From: Actinomycetales bacterium
Lineage (GTDB): Bacteria > Actinomycetota > Actinomycetes > Actinomycetales > Kineosporiaceae
Assembly: GCA_012719445.1 (NCBI GenBank)
Contig: JAAYAH010000174.1
Location: 1 to 46,012, forward strand
Length of the DNA stretch: 46,012 bases
Direction: 5' to 3'
The position numbers and the translations under genes were made by a program. How positions within the stretch are numbered: the first letter of the stretch is position 1; every line of letters begins with the position of its first letter. Below the pieces are notes generated by a model. The model saw nothing but the letters and a program-made list of their open reading frames with translations. It ran no database searches and was not told the origin of the DNA. This document shows positions 7,855 through 16,174 of the stretch, piece after piece.

Positions 7855-10800
7855 TCATGCGGTGCGGTTCCGGAACCCGGGGGCCAGCGCCTCGAGGAGG
7901 GCGTCGGTCTCGGGCTCGGTGGCGACACCCCGGCGGCGGAGCGTCTCGTCCATCCGCCGGGCCGTCTCCTCCACCGCCGCCGGTCCCTCGCGGGACGCCA
8001 GGCGGAGCCGGTCGCGCCACAACGCCTCACCGGTCGGCACCAGTCGCAGGCCGAAGTCGAGAGCCTGGACGGCGTCCTGCGGCCGCCCCAGCGCCTCCGC
8101 GAGGGCCGCGGCCCTGCGCGCGGCGGCGGTCACCACCACCCGGGCGTCCCTCGCGGCGGAGTGGAAGGCCAGCCAGCCGTAGTGCCCCGCCGGGACGGCG
8201 CTGAAGACCTCACCCCGGGCCAGGGCGAGGGCCGACCGCAGGCCGGAGGCCTCGCCGGTCCCCTGACCACCGGCGACCAACGCCCGGAAGACGTCCCAGT
8301 CGCAGACGACGTCGTCGGCCAGCCGCCACCGGCCGTCCCGGCCCACCCGGAGGCGGGGTCCGCCGAACGCGTCGTAGCCGAGCCAGTCCTGCACCTCGCG
8401 GACGGTCCTCGCGACCACGTCGTCGTCGACCCCACGCGGCCAGATCACCGAGCGGAGGACGGCGTCGTGCAGCCCGTCCCGGTGCAGGGCCGCGGCCACC
8501 ACCACCTCGGTGAGCAGTGCCAGCCGGGCGGCTTCGACGGGGCGCGTCCCCCGGGCGACGCTCGGGTGCACGTCCACCCGGACCGGCCCGAGCAGGCGCA
8601 CGGCGACCGGAGCCCCGTCCATGCCGAACAGCGGAACCTGGATGGCGGCGAGGGCCTGGGCGGAGGCGGGACCGTCCGGATCCGGGTCGTCACCGGCACC
8701 CAGCGCCGCGAGCGCAGCCCCCTGCGGGGTGAGCCCGGCGACGACCTGCGCGCTGCGGGAGCGTTCCCGCTCCGCCGCCCGGAAGAGATCGGCGAGGGCG
8801 CGGTAGGCGACAGGTGGCAGCCGCCGGGCCGTTCCCCGGACACCGAGCAGGGCGATCTCCAGGCTGCCGTCCTGGCCGACCACGAACCGCCAGCGGGCCG
8901 CGGGGGTCTCACCGACGCACACGACGGCGAGCGGCGAGCGTCCCCTGCCGACGAGGGCGTGCAGCCGGGTGGCCTCCTCCGGCGTGGGCGGCCCGGAGAG
9001 GACGAGGACGTGCGGGCGCCACCGCTGGCTGCCCCGCACCACCCGACCGGAGAGCACCCCGTGCATCCCGAGGGTCGCCAGCAGTTCGGTCTGCCGCGCG
9101 TCGTCGGTCTCGACGTCGTCGAGCAGGTCCGCGAGCCGGTCGACGTGGGTGATCAGGCGGGGAGCCACGGCGGAGAGGTCGTCGCCGAAGCCGACGAGGG
9201 TGACCCGGACGCCGTCGGACCAGCCGTTGGTCGCGAGTTCCACCGCCATCGAGGCGGCGACCTCCCGTGCCCGGTCCGGCTGTCCGCAGACGGCGACGAG
9301 ACCCGGGGACGCCTCCAGGTCGACGAGGATCTCGTGCCCGTCGGCGCTCGCCACATTGACCAGCGCGGGGTACGGCGCCGCGACGAGGGCCGGATCGGTC
9401 GTCCCTCCGGAGGCGGAGCCGCCGCCCACCGCGTCGACACCTGCCGGAGAGGCGACGCCCGCGGCAGAGCTGACGCCCGTCGCGGAGCCGCCGCCTGCCG
9501 TGTCGACACCTGCGGCGTCGAGGTCGTCCGCCGTCACGGACCAGGACCTGCCGTCCTGCTCGGCCCGCCACGGCGCCGGGGGGCGTCCGGGCTCGGCCGA
9601 ACCCGGTGCCAGGTGCAGGACGACGTCGTCGACCCCCACCTGCGCGACGAGCACGTCCGGCAACGGGAGGCCGTCGGCCGACCTGCCCGCGGCGAGGTGA
9701 CGCAGTGCCCGGTCCAGGAGCGCCGACCGCTCGGGGTCGGCCGCCAGCCGGAGCGGATCCGACCCGTCGTCACGGGGGTCGCCGTAGGGGCCGCGCCGGG
9801 CGGACAGCGCGGTGAGCACGCCCGCGAGGAGCAGGCCGCCACCGAGCAGGCCACGCGCGGGTCCGGGGGCCCCGGTGTCGTCGGCGACCACCTGCCCGGC
9901 GGTCGCCTCGTCCGCCGGGAGCGCGCCCTGCCCGCCATCGAGGCCGACACCGGCTCCGGTTCCACCGTCAGCGCCGACACCGAGATCGCCGCCGGCTCCG
10001 GGACCACCGTCAGCGCCGGCTCCGGGATCGCCGCCGGATCCGGCTCCGAGATCGCTGTCGGCCCCGCTGTCTAGCCCGCCTCCCGGACCGCCGTCGGGGG
10101 ATCCGGGACCACCGGAGGACGGGTCGAGGGGATCGGTCGCGCCGGACCCGGCACCGGGTCCCCGGTCGTCCTCCCGGGCGGAGGCATCGGTCCCGCCGGC
10201 GGACCCGGCGTCGGTGGGATCGGTGATCCCGCTGCCTGTTGCGACCCCCGCGGCGGGATCCGCTGCCTGCCCCGCCCCGGAGCGGGACCGCGAGACCGGT
10301 GTCCGGACCGGGTCGACGACGGTGATGCCGGGTCCCTTGGCGTCGGACGGCATGACGAGCATCCAGCCCGGCTGGATCAGGTCGGCGTCGACGAGCCGCC
10401 GCCCGTCGGCCTGCACCCGGTTCCGGTTCAGCGCGAAGATCTCCTTGTAGCGGAAGGGGTCACCCAGGGTCCTTTCCGCGATGTCCCAGAGGCAGTCGTG
10501 CCGTCGGCCGTGCGGCGGCCTCACCTCGTACCAGAGCACCGGAGCGGCCTCGGGGGACGACTTCACCGCCGAGGAGGGGTCCTGCCCGTCGACGGCGCCC
10601 ACCCGGCTCGACGCCTCGGCGGATGCGGAGGGGGCGCTGGTGGGGGTGCTCGCCGTCGCCGGGTCGGTCGGCCCCGGGGTCTGCTGCGCGGCGCTCGGAG
10701 TCGTCGGCAGCACCGACACGGCAGCCGGCCGGGGAGCCGGGGCCGTCGCAGGCGGTGGCACGAGGGTGACCGCCCCGCCGAGCAGCAGCACGGCGGCGAC

Positions 10801-11208
10801 CAGTCGGCGGGCCAGCAGTTGGCTGCCCCCGCCCAGCGGGACCCGGGACGGCAGCCGTCCGCGCCGCGCGGACCGCCACTCCGAGATCACGCAGACGGTG
10901 AAGTGGAACCAGGCCAGCCAGACGACCACGGCGAAGATGTTGATGATCGCGGTGAAGGAGATCTCCGCCGCGAGCCAGTCCCTGGTGGGCATCCTCGTCG
11001 GGAACGGGTTCCCGACGAGGAGGACCAACGCCGCCGGGACCCCGAGGACGACGGCGGCGAGGGCCAGAGCCGCGGTGATGGCACCGACGACGTCGCGGGG
11101 CGCGCGTCGCGGCGGGGGCACCGGCAGCCGGGTGACCGGCTGGTACCCCTCCCGGAACGACTGGGCGACGTGCCGTGCGTCGGCGCGTGCGTCCCTCTGC
11201 ACGACCAT
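7855..11208 (-). CDS. Membrane-spanning LysM protein with cytoplasmic SARP/BTAD regulator module
   Basis: 1117 aa. Hydrophobic helices lie at about 41-66, 84-107, 134-150 and 453-470. A LysM-like domain (about 225-287, WYEVRPP through LIQPGWMLVMP) and a Gly/Asp-rich linker (310-445) sit between helices 3 and 4. An even helix count puts LysM outside and the C-terminus inside. Residues about 560-780 look like a degenerate P-loop ATPase fold (VAVCGQPDRAREVAASMAVE) without a clear Walker A. VRLLGPVRVDV onward resembles the winged-helix part of SARP regulators, then a BTAD/TPR domain to about 1090. ATG 11208 follows GAGGT, 19 nt after the upstream gene. Its job could be sensing cell wall state and controlling the pilus locus (inference). 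Confidence 0.75.
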   Translation of the reverse strand: MVVQRDARADARHVAQSFREGYQPVTRLPVPPPRRAPRDVVGAITAALALAAVVLGVPAALVLLVGNPFPTRMPTRDWLAAEISFTAIINIFAVVVWLAWFHFTVCVISEWRSARRGRLPSRVPLGGGSQLLARRLVAAVLLLGGAVTLVPPPATAPAPRPAAVSVLPTTPSAAQQTPGPTDPATASTPTSAPSASAEASSRVGAVDGQDPSSAVKSSPEAAPVLWYEVRPPHGRRHDCLWDIAERTLGDPFRYKEIFALNRNRVQADGRRLVDADLIQPGWMLVMPSDAKGPGITVVDPVRTPVSRSRSGAGQAADPAAGVATGSGITDPTDAGSAGGTDASAREDDRGPGAGSGATDPLDPSSGGPGSPDGGPGGGLDSGADSDLGAGSGGDPGAGADGGPGAGGDLGVGADGGTGAGVGLDGGQGALPADEATAGQVVADDTGAPGPARGLLGGGLLLAGVLTALSARRGPYGDPRDDGSDPLRLAADPERSALLDRALRHLAAGRSADGLPLPDVLVAQVGVDDVVLHLAPGSAEPGRPPAPWRAEQDGRSWSVTADDLDAAGVDTAGGGSATGVSSAAGVASPAGVDAVGGGSASGGTTDPALVAAPYPALVNVASADGHEILVDLEASPGLVAVCGQPDRAREVAASMAVELATNGWSDGVRVTLVGFGDDLSAVAPRLITHVDRLADLLDDVETDDARQTELLATLGMHGVLSGRVVRGSQRWRPHVLVLSGPPTPEEATRLHALVGRGRSPLAVVCVGETPAARWRFVVGQDGSLEIALLGVRGTARRLPPVAYRALADLFRAAERERSRSAQVVAGLTPQGAALAALGAGDDPDPDGPASAQALAAIQVPLFGMDGAPVAVRLLGPVRVDVHPSVARGTRPVEAARLALLTEVVVAAALHRDGLHDAVLRSVIWPRGVDDDVVARTVREVQDWLGYDAFGGPRLRVGRDGRWRLADDVVCDWDVFRALVAGGQGTGEASGLRSALALARGEVFSAVPAGHYGWLAFHSAARDARVVVTAAARRAAALAEALGRPQDAVQALDFGLRLVPTGEALWRDRLRLASREGPAAVEETARRMDETLRRRGVATEPETDALLEALAPGFRNRTA

Positions 11209-11227
11209 CAGACCTCATCTCCCCCGG

Positions 11228-12226
11228 TCACGGCACGACCAGCGTCTGGATCTCGCTCACCGGGACCTGGGTCGTGGTGTCCCGGCCGATGATGTGCGCG
11301 GCGAGCGGCAGCCAGGCCGCGCCGCCCTCGTACTCGACCCGCCAGGTCGCCAGGGCCCGCACCGGGTAGCGGCGGCCGGGCTGGGCGGCCGAGGACCGGG
11401 CGAAGGTCCACCAGCAGGCGTCCGGTCGGGTCAGCCGGGTGTCTCCCGGCGCGACCTCCAGCCCGGCACCCTCGCAGGCCACGTACCGCCCCGGCTCTGG
11501 TTCGACCTGGAGACGGATCACCCCGGCCCGCATCCGCAGCGCGCCACCGGGCTCGCCGATGGGCCCGACGACGGTGGGCGCCGCCAGGCGGGCGTCGACG
11601 GGACGGACGGTGAAGGCGACGTCCTGGCCGACCCTCGGCTGGACGGGCCGGGTGACCACGACGCTGGCCAGGCTCCCGTCCCCACCCTGGTAGACGACGA
11701 GCAGCCGCTGGCGCTCGGTGAGCCGGACCGGGGGCTCGGCCGACGCCAGCCAGACGACGGACCGGGTGAACCGGGCAGTGCCGGTGAGGGTCTCCGAGTC
11801 GATCCCTTCGAGGCAGATCCTCAGCCAGAAGGCGCCGTCCTCGCCCTTGGCGGCCGCCGCGTCGGCGTAGGACTCCGCGAGGGTGGCCGGGAGCCGCTCG
11901 TGCCAGCAGGTGGGCAGCGGGTCCCCGCCGAGCACCTCCCGGATGGACAGTGCCTGGGAACTGCCGGCGACGCAGTCGAAACCGAAGCTGGACCGGTTGG
12001 CGTACATGCTGCAGCCGCCAGACGACTCCGTGATCGGGATCGTGCTGCCGGAGCCGCCGCTCCCGCCGCCGTCCCCCGCACCCCCCGCCGCCGCCGGGGT
12101 CGCCGTCACGATCACGGTCACCAGACCGGCTCCGAGCACCGTCACGAGTGCGGTCGCCGCTGTCGCCACCACGGTGGCGAGCCCGGTCGCGAGGGTCCGG
12201 GGGGCGTTCCTGCTGAGGTCGATCAC
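11228..12226 (-). CDS. Exported or membrane-anchored protein of unknown function
   Basis: 332 aa. A long hydrophobic N-terminus (about 12-42, rich in Ala/Val/Thr, ending ATPAAAGG) looks like an uncleaved or cleavable signal. A Gly/Ser linker and a several-hundred-residue extracytoplasmic part follow, with scattered Cys (SSGGCSMYAN, PTCWHE, ICLEG, YVACEG, ACWWTF) that could form disulfides. GTG 12226 shares GTGA with the stop of the lipoprotein gene, a typical coupled start; a GTG at 12229 is the alternative. I do not recognise the family. Its place between a lipoprotein and the LysM-BTAD protein suggests an envelope role. Confidence 0.75.
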   Translation of the reverse strand: MIDLSRNAPRTLATGLATVVATAATALVTVLGAGLVTVIVTATPAAAGGAGDGGGSGGSGSTIPITESSGGCSMYANRSSFGFDCVAGSSQALSIREVLGGDPLPTCWHERLPATLAESYADAAAAKGEDGAFWLRICLEGIDSETLTGTARFTRSVVWLASAEPPVRLTERQRLLVVYQGGDGSLASVVVTRPVQPRVGQDVAFTVRPVDARLAAPTVVGPIGEPGGALRMRAGVIRLQVEPEPGRYVACEGAGLEVAPGDTRLTRPDACWWTFARSSAAQPGRRYPVRALATWRVEYEGGAAWLPLAAHIIGRDTTTQVPVSEIQTLVVP

Positions 12227-12882
12227 CACATCACCTCGTAGATCCTCACTGACGCGCAGGAGCCGGGGGTCCTGACGATCCGGTCGACGAGCCAGCGGCC
12301 GTCGACGCGGACGACGGTCGCGACCAGGCGCACCACCGACCACGGACGCGCCGGCCTGCCGGTCGCCGGGTCGCGGCCCCAGCCCTCGTCGACGGCGCAC
12401 ATCAGGACCTCGCGGGTCCTGGAGTCCACGACCCGCACGGCGTAGGGGGTGAACGGGACGGGCCCGGGGTAGTGCAGCCCGAGTTCGGTGCGCATGACGG
12501 AGGGGTTGACCGCGGCGCGCGCCGTCGTGGACGTGCGCACCAGTTCGGGGACGTCGGCGGTCCTGAGGTTCACGCTCTTGGCGAGCCCCACGTAGTGGGT
12601 CCGGAGCACCCTCACCGCGGGGTTCCGCTCGAACCGGGAGCGGGGCCGGGCGGCGACGGTCGGCGACCGCCGGGTTCCCCGGTCGGCTGCCCCGGTCGTC
12701 GAGGTCGGCGAGACCTGGGGCGAGGCGACGGGAGGGGCCATGGTCGAGGCCTCCTCCGCGCAGCCGGCCAGCAGGGACCCCACGACCACCAGGCAGACCA
12801 CTGCCGGTGCCCGGAGCCCCGACCGTCCGGATCCCGCGACCCTCAACCCCGTCGTCCCCTCGTCTCCCCCACGGTCTGCCAC
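12223..12882 (-). CDS. Lipoprotein of unknown function at the Tad locus
   Basis: 219 aa. A basic N-region, hydrophobic VVCLVVVGSLLAG and Cys41 form a lipobox (LAGC), followed by a Ser/Thr/Pro-rich spacer. The C-terminal half (from about 75: NPAVRVLRTHYVGLAKSVN to RIYEVMW) has a compact alpha/beta pattern reminiscent of small secreted domains near Tad loci; no name is claimed. The GTG start directly follows a GGGAGG run, so the exact start is uncertain. A promoter (12928-12956) lies upstream. The last 4 nt overlap the next gene. Confidence 0.75.
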   Translation of the reverse strand: MADRGGDEGTTGLRVAGSGRSGLRAPAVVCLVVVGSLLAGCAEEASTMAPPVASPQVSPTSTTGAADRGTRRSPTVAARPRSRFERNPAVRVLRTHYVGLAKSVNLRTADVPELVRTSTTARAAVNPSVMRTELGLHYPGPVPFTPYAVRVVDSRTREVLMCAVDEGWGRDPATGRPARPWSVVRLVATVVRVDGRWLVDRIVRTPGSCASVRIYEVMW

Positions 12883-12927
12883 CCTCCCGGTCCGGCGACC
12901 ACCCCTTCACCGTTGCAGACCGGGGCC

Positions 12928-12956
12928 AACGTAACGAACCGGTGTTGGAGCCTCAA
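12928..12956 (-). promoter_or_regulatory. Predicted promoter of the lipoprotein-LysM/BTAD unit
   Basis: On the minus strand TTGAGG (12951-12956) and TACGTT (12928-12933) are separated by exactly 17 nt. This matches the housekeeping -35/TANNNT -10 pattern. The start of transcription would fall near 12921, about 40 nt before the lipoprotein start codon. Confidence 0.55.
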
Positions 12957-13231
12957 AGGGAAACCCCGGAATCGGGGCATACCCTTCCTCTCCGCAGCCA
13001 CGCAAGCACTCCCTGCGACCCTTCTTGACAGGTCGTGTCGCTTTGCCGACCACCGGTCACCAGGGTCGCCCCCCAGCGGGTCGGGGCGCAATCCCTTCGC
13101 TACGGGTATGGCCCATTCGTTCCCTGACCGTGCCCTTCGCCGGGAAACACCCGGCCTGATCGCACCTGGGCCAGGGGTACCGGCGGAGTGACCAGGACCC
13201 GGGTGACCGGGGGCGGGTGTCCGGGGTGGGG

Positions 13232-13256
13232 GTGCCCGGCGGGGTGACCGGGGCAC
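13232..13256 (-). terminator. Possible terminator after the Tad operon
   Basis: GTGCCCGG and CCGGGGCAC form an 8-bp stem with one bulged base, 16 nt past the TadG-like stop. There is no T tract, as is common in very GC-rich actinomycetes, so termination is only suggested. Confidence 0.4.
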
Positions 13257-13271
13257 GGGGGATGCGTCCGG

Positions 13272-13877
13272 CTACGGCTGGTGGAACGGGTCGTCCGGGT
13301 CCGCGGGGTCGATGCCCTCGACCGGTCGCGCCCTGCCGTCCCCTGACGCCGTCAACTCCCGGACCCCGACGATGCCGAGCAGCCCCGCCGGGACGGCGAT
13401 CCGGACCGTGACGTGGACCGCGATCTGCCGGCGGTCGGTCTCGCTCACCTCCTCCAGACCGACCCAGGAGCAGGTCATCCGGGTGCCACCGGCACCAGCG
13501 GCCGACGACGCGTCCGCGCAGTACCCCTCGACCCGGGCCCGCGCGTCCTCCTCGACGACGGCGAGTCCCTCGGCGTCGAGGTCGACGGCCCCCGCCCCCG
13601 CCCGCGCGGCCTCCTCGGCATAGGCGACGGCCCTGCCCCTGGCGTTGAGCAGCCGGGACGCGTCGATCACCAGGCCGCCCAGCACGAGCAGGGCCATCGC
13701 CAGGACGGGGACCGCAGGGGCCACCGACCCGCCGTCCCGACCCCACCGCGGGAACCCGCGACGACGGCGCCTCCGCGTCGGCCCCGAACCGCGTGTCGGC
13801 TCCCGCGTCCGCCTCGGCTCCGGACCGAGCCCGCGGTCCCGGCGAGGCTCACCGAGCCGGAGGCTGCGGGGCGTCAC
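13272..13877 (-). CDS. TadG/Flp pseudopilin-associated protein
   Basis: 201 aa, last gene of the Tad operon. A basic N-terminal stretch (RRRRRRGFPRWGRDGG) precedes one hydrophobic helix (SVAPAVPVLAMALLVLGGLVIDASR), then ARGRAVAYAEEAARAGA. This is the pattern of TadE/TadG-like proteins (Rv3654c-type in actinobacteria). The rest is extracytoplasmic with two Cys (YCADAS, MTCSWV). GTG 13877 overlaps the upstream stop in a GTGA. It is probably a minor pseudopilin or periplasmic assembly protein. Confidence 0.75.
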   Translation of the reverse strand: MTPRSLRLGEPRRDRGLGPEPRRTREPTRGSGPTRRRRRRGFPRWGRDGGSVAPAVPVLAMALLVLGGLVIDASRLLNARGRAVAYAEEAARAGAGAVDLDAEGLAVVEEDARARVEGYCADASSAAGAGGTRMTCSWVGLEEVSETDRRQIAVHVTVRIAVPAGLLGIVGVRELTASGDGRARPVEGIDPADPDDPFHQP

Positions 13878-14383
13878 CGGACCCCCCGGTTCGGGTCCAA
13901 CTGGCTGGAGAACGTCGAGGACGTGGTGACGTCGCCACCGAGTCCCGGCAGCCCCAGGTCGGTGAGCGAGTACCGGCACGAGGCGGTGACCGTGACCGTG
14001 TAGCCGGGTTCGAAGACGTCGATGGGCTCGACGACGAGGGTGTCCAGACACGACGTCGCCCCCGGGCCGAGAGACTCCCTGATCACCCGTACCGCGACGT
14101 CCTGCGCCGCGTCGACGTCCCTCGCCTGGGTCGCAGCCCTCGCCGCGTCCCGGACCCCGGCCTCCAGGGTGCCGTTGACCTGGGCCACCCGGCCGTAGGC
14201 GTAGACCAGCGCGAGCAGCACCAGCAGGGCCGGGGTGACGATGACGAGCTCGAGAGCGAGCGTGCCCCGGTCCCGCACCGGCGCACCGTGGCGACGACGG
14301 GCCGGCGCACCGTGGCGGCTGCGGGCCGGCGTGCCGGCCGGTGCCGGGGCACCCACCGAGGTCGGGGTCGGACTCCGCTCCAC
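13874..14383 (-). CDS. TadE-like pseudopilin
   Basis: 169 aa. After a basic, Ala/Arg/His-rich N-terminus come DRGTLALELVIVTPALLVLL and VYAYGRVAQVNGTLEAGVRD, the TadE signature of a Glu at position +5 of the hydrophobic helix and a following helix. It has a paired Cys in the C-terminal domain (SCLDTL, SCRYSL). GTG 14383 lies 9 nt after GGGAGG and 18 nt after the previous stop. Minor pilins of this kind are processed by prepilin peptidase; no peptidase gene is in the window. Confidence 0.8.
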   Translation of the reverse strand: MERSPTPTSVGAPAPAGTPARSRHGAPARRRHGAPVRDRGTLALELVIVTPALLVLLALVYAYGRVAQVNGTLEAGVRDAARAATQARDVDAAQDVAVRVIRESLGPGATSCLDTLVVEPIDVFEPGYTVTVTASCRYSLTDLGLPGLGGDVTTSSTFSSQLDPNRGVR

Positions 14384-14401
14384 CGCCTGCCACCTCCCGC
14401 G

Positions 14402-14944
14402 CTAGAGATCCGCCTCGAACCGCTCGACCTCTCCGTGGACGACCTGCGTCACGGTGAGGTCGAGCCCCGGCACCAGGCTGATCACTCGCCCGGTCACCGT
14501 CATCGAAACCCGACCGGCCTCGTCGTAGCTGGAGGTCGCCCGCGGGTCCAGCAGGGTCTCCCTGCCGACCGCGACGGCGAACCGCTCGGTCGACTCGCTC
14601 ACCGGGTCGGCGACGGCGTCGTAGGCGGCCCGGTCGGGTGCCATCCGGAGCTGGCTCACCCCCTCCCTCGCGGCCTGGATCGCGACCGTCCGCCCGTACC
14701 ACCACAGCCCGGCCTGGACGGCGAAGAAGATGAACGCCAGCAACGCCGGGGCGAGGAACGCCAGCTCGACGGCGCTGGCCCCGGTGTCCCGACGCGACCG
14801 GCTCGGCCGATACGACCGGCTCGGCCGATACGACCGGCTCGGCCGACGCGGCGGGCACCACCGGAGCGCCCCGCGCAGCGGGCACCGCCGACGCGCCCGG
14901 TGCGGCGGGCACGACCGGTGCGACCCCGGAGCGCTCGTCGTCAC
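14402..14944 (-). CDS. TadE-like pseudopilin with repeat-containing N-terminus
   Basis: 180 aa. The N-terminus carries Arg/Pro/Ser repeats (RSYRPS units encoded by 18-bp DNA repeats). Next is GASAVELAFLAPALLAFIFF, a TadE-type helix with the key Glu, then the conserved YGRTVAIQAAREGVSQLR helix. The remainder is a beta-rich extracytoplasmic domain. GTG 14944 shares a GTGA with the stop of flp, so translation is coupled. The long basic N-region is much longer than needed for a prepilin leader and may vary between strains. Confidence 0.8.
   Translation of the reverse strand: MTTSAPGSHRSCPPHRARRRCPLRGALRWCPPRRPSRSYRPSRSYRPSRSRRDTGASAVELAFLAPALLAFIFFAVQAGLWWYGRTVAIQAAREGVSQLRMAPDRAAYDAVADPVSESTERFAVAVGRETLLDPRATSSYDEAGRVSMTVTGRVISLVPGLDLTVTQVVHGEVERFEADL
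14795..14848 (+). repeat. Three 18-bp coding tandem repeats
   Basis: Units at 14795-14812, 14813-14830 and 14831-14848 (CGACCGGCTCGGCCGATA, the last differing in its last two bases). They encode RSYRPS repeats in the TadE-like protein on the minus strand. They keep frame, so copy number could change without breaking the gene. Confidence 0.85.
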
Positions 14945-15186
14945 CCGGTGCCGCACTCGCTGCCGACCGGCTGGTTGGCGCAGTCCTCGAGGTTGGCGGC
15001 CTTCTCCCGCACCAGGTTGATCACGACAGCACCGATGATGCTGGCCGCGACCACGACCACGGCCGCGATGATGGCCCACTCCAGGGCCGACGCCCCGGCG
15101 TCGCTCCCGCCGGCCGACCGCGCGAGCCGAGCCCGCACCCCCGCGTACCGCAGGAGCGCGACACCGTACCCGAGCATCCCGATCAC
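14941..15186 (-). CDS. flp: Flp-type (type IVb) pilin
   Basis: 81 aa, the pilus subunit candidate. A basic N-region ends in DAG at residue 31, followed by ASALEWAIIAAVVVVAASII. Cleavage after G31 gives Glu at +5, the class III prepilin signature. The C-terminal 30 residues contain two Cys (DCANQ, SECGTG). GTG 15186 sits very close to GGAAGGG; ATG 15177 would have 11-nt spacing. Neither changes the mature pilin. It lies within the operon after tadC rather than first. Confidence 0.85.
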   Translation of the reverse strand: MIGMLGYGVALLRYAGVRARLARSAGGSDAGASALEWAIIAAVVVVAASIIGAVVINLVREKAANLEDCANQPVGSECGTG

Positions 15187-15247
15187 ATCCCTTCCGTACC
15201 GCGCCGTCCGGCGGTGGTCCGCATCCCCCTGCGCGCGTTCGCGCCCG

Positions 15248-16174
15248 TCACGACATCCCCATCAGCCGGGCCACCGCCGGGTAGCCGAGGAAGACGAGGA
15301 ACGCCGTACAGATGAGCAGTTGCGCGACGAGCATCGACTGGGACTTCTCCCCCGCCTCGCCCTCGGCGTCGGACAGTTGCTTGCGGCGGATCGTCGCCGC
15401 CCTGGCCGCCAGCGAGACCCGGATCTTCGCGCCGTCGTCCGCGGCGAGGGCGAGCGCCCCGGAGAGGTCCCGCAGTTCCTCGACGTCGACCTCCTCGCCG
15501 AGGACGCCGAGGGCCTGCCACGGCGTCGTCCCGAACAGCCGGGCGTTGGCCAGCGCCTGCCGGATCCGCACCACGCTCCAGTGGTCGCTGATCGTGGACG
15601 CCGCGAGCAGCGCCTCTGGCAGTCCCCGCCCGCCCGCGAGGTTCATCGCCACCAGGTCGAGGAAGATGCCGACCGACCGTCGGAAGCCGGCCCGCCGCCG
15701 CGCCGCCTCCCCGCGCAACGCGAGGTCGGGCAGGAAGAACCCGAGCAGCCCGAGGGCCAGCGCGATCACCAGCGGGACCGAGGTCGGCAGGGTGACCCCG
15801 AGGGACCGCATCGCCGCCCAGCTCACGGGCGCGATGAGGAACATCACCACACCGGTGGCGACCTTCGCCGCGAGCAGTGAGCCCACCGTGCGGTTCACGA
15901 TCGCGAGATCGGCGCGTACCCGGTTCAGCTGCCAGCCGTGCTCGGCCGCCAGCACCTCCAGCCGGTCGGCCAACCGGTCCAGGGCGGTCCGCCGTCCTCC
16001 CGCCTGCCCGCGCTCGACCTCGAGGGGGGTCGCCGTGTAGCCGGTCATCGACCTCCGGCCGGCGTCGATCCGGGCGACCAGGGTCGCAACCCCCGGGCGG
16101 GGCCTGGCCAGGACCCGGACCAGGAGGAACAGCCCTGCGCCGACGACGGCGCCCGCGAGCAGCGAGGAGGTCAC
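15248..16174 (-). CDS. tadC: Tad secretion membrane protein TadC (type II secretion F family)
   Basis: 308 aa. Hydrophobic helices near both ends flank a cytoplasmic T2SSF domain (about 130-280) with FRRSVGIFLDLVAMNLAGGR and LRDLSGALALAADDGAKIRV. It ends in a helix pair LLICTAFLVFLGYPAV. GTG 16174 overlaps the tadB stop in a GTGA. TadB and TadC form the inner-membrane platform on which the TadA ATPase works. Confidence 0.9.
   Translation of the reverse strand: MTSSLLAGAVVGAGLFLLVRVLARPRPGVATLVARIDAGRRSMTGYTATPLEVERGQAGGRRTALDRLADRLEVLAAEHGWQLNRVRADLAIVNRTVGSLLAAKVATGVVMFLIAPVSWAAMRSLGVTLPTSVPLVIALALGLLGFFLPDLALRGEAARRRAGFRRSVGIFLDLVAMNLAGGRGLPEALLAASTISDHWSVVRIRQALANARLFGTTPWQALGVLGEEVDVEELRDLSGALALAADDGAKIRVSLAARAATIRRKQLSDAEGEAGEKSQSMLVAQLLICTAFLVFLGYPAVARLMGMS

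Larger units (their letters stand above)
12883..13271. other. Intergenic region between the TadG-like and lipoprotein genes
   Basis: 389 nt with no gene I can support. It holds a hairpin just after the TadG-like stop (13232-13256) and a good minus-strand promoter (12928-12956), so the lipoprotein/LysM-BTAD unit is probably a separate transcript. A GTCGCAGGGA stretch on the minus strand recalls part of a cyclic-di-AMP riboswitch, but the rest of that fold is not recognisable. Confidence 0.6.

Noticed and set aside
12843-13256. 137-codon frame on the minus strand across the Tad/lipoprotein gap
   Set aside because: Arg/Pro-rich, spans the predicted promoter and hairpin, and overlaps the lipoprotein start.
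12883-13271. Possible cyclic-di-AMP (ydaO-type) riboswitch
   Set aside because: Only a short GTCGCAGGGA stretch resembles the motif. The remaining conserved segments and the pairing pattern could not be found.
14795-14848. Short direct repeats considered as CRISPR
   Set aside because: The units are contiguous, 18 bp, without spacers and in frame in a coding gene.
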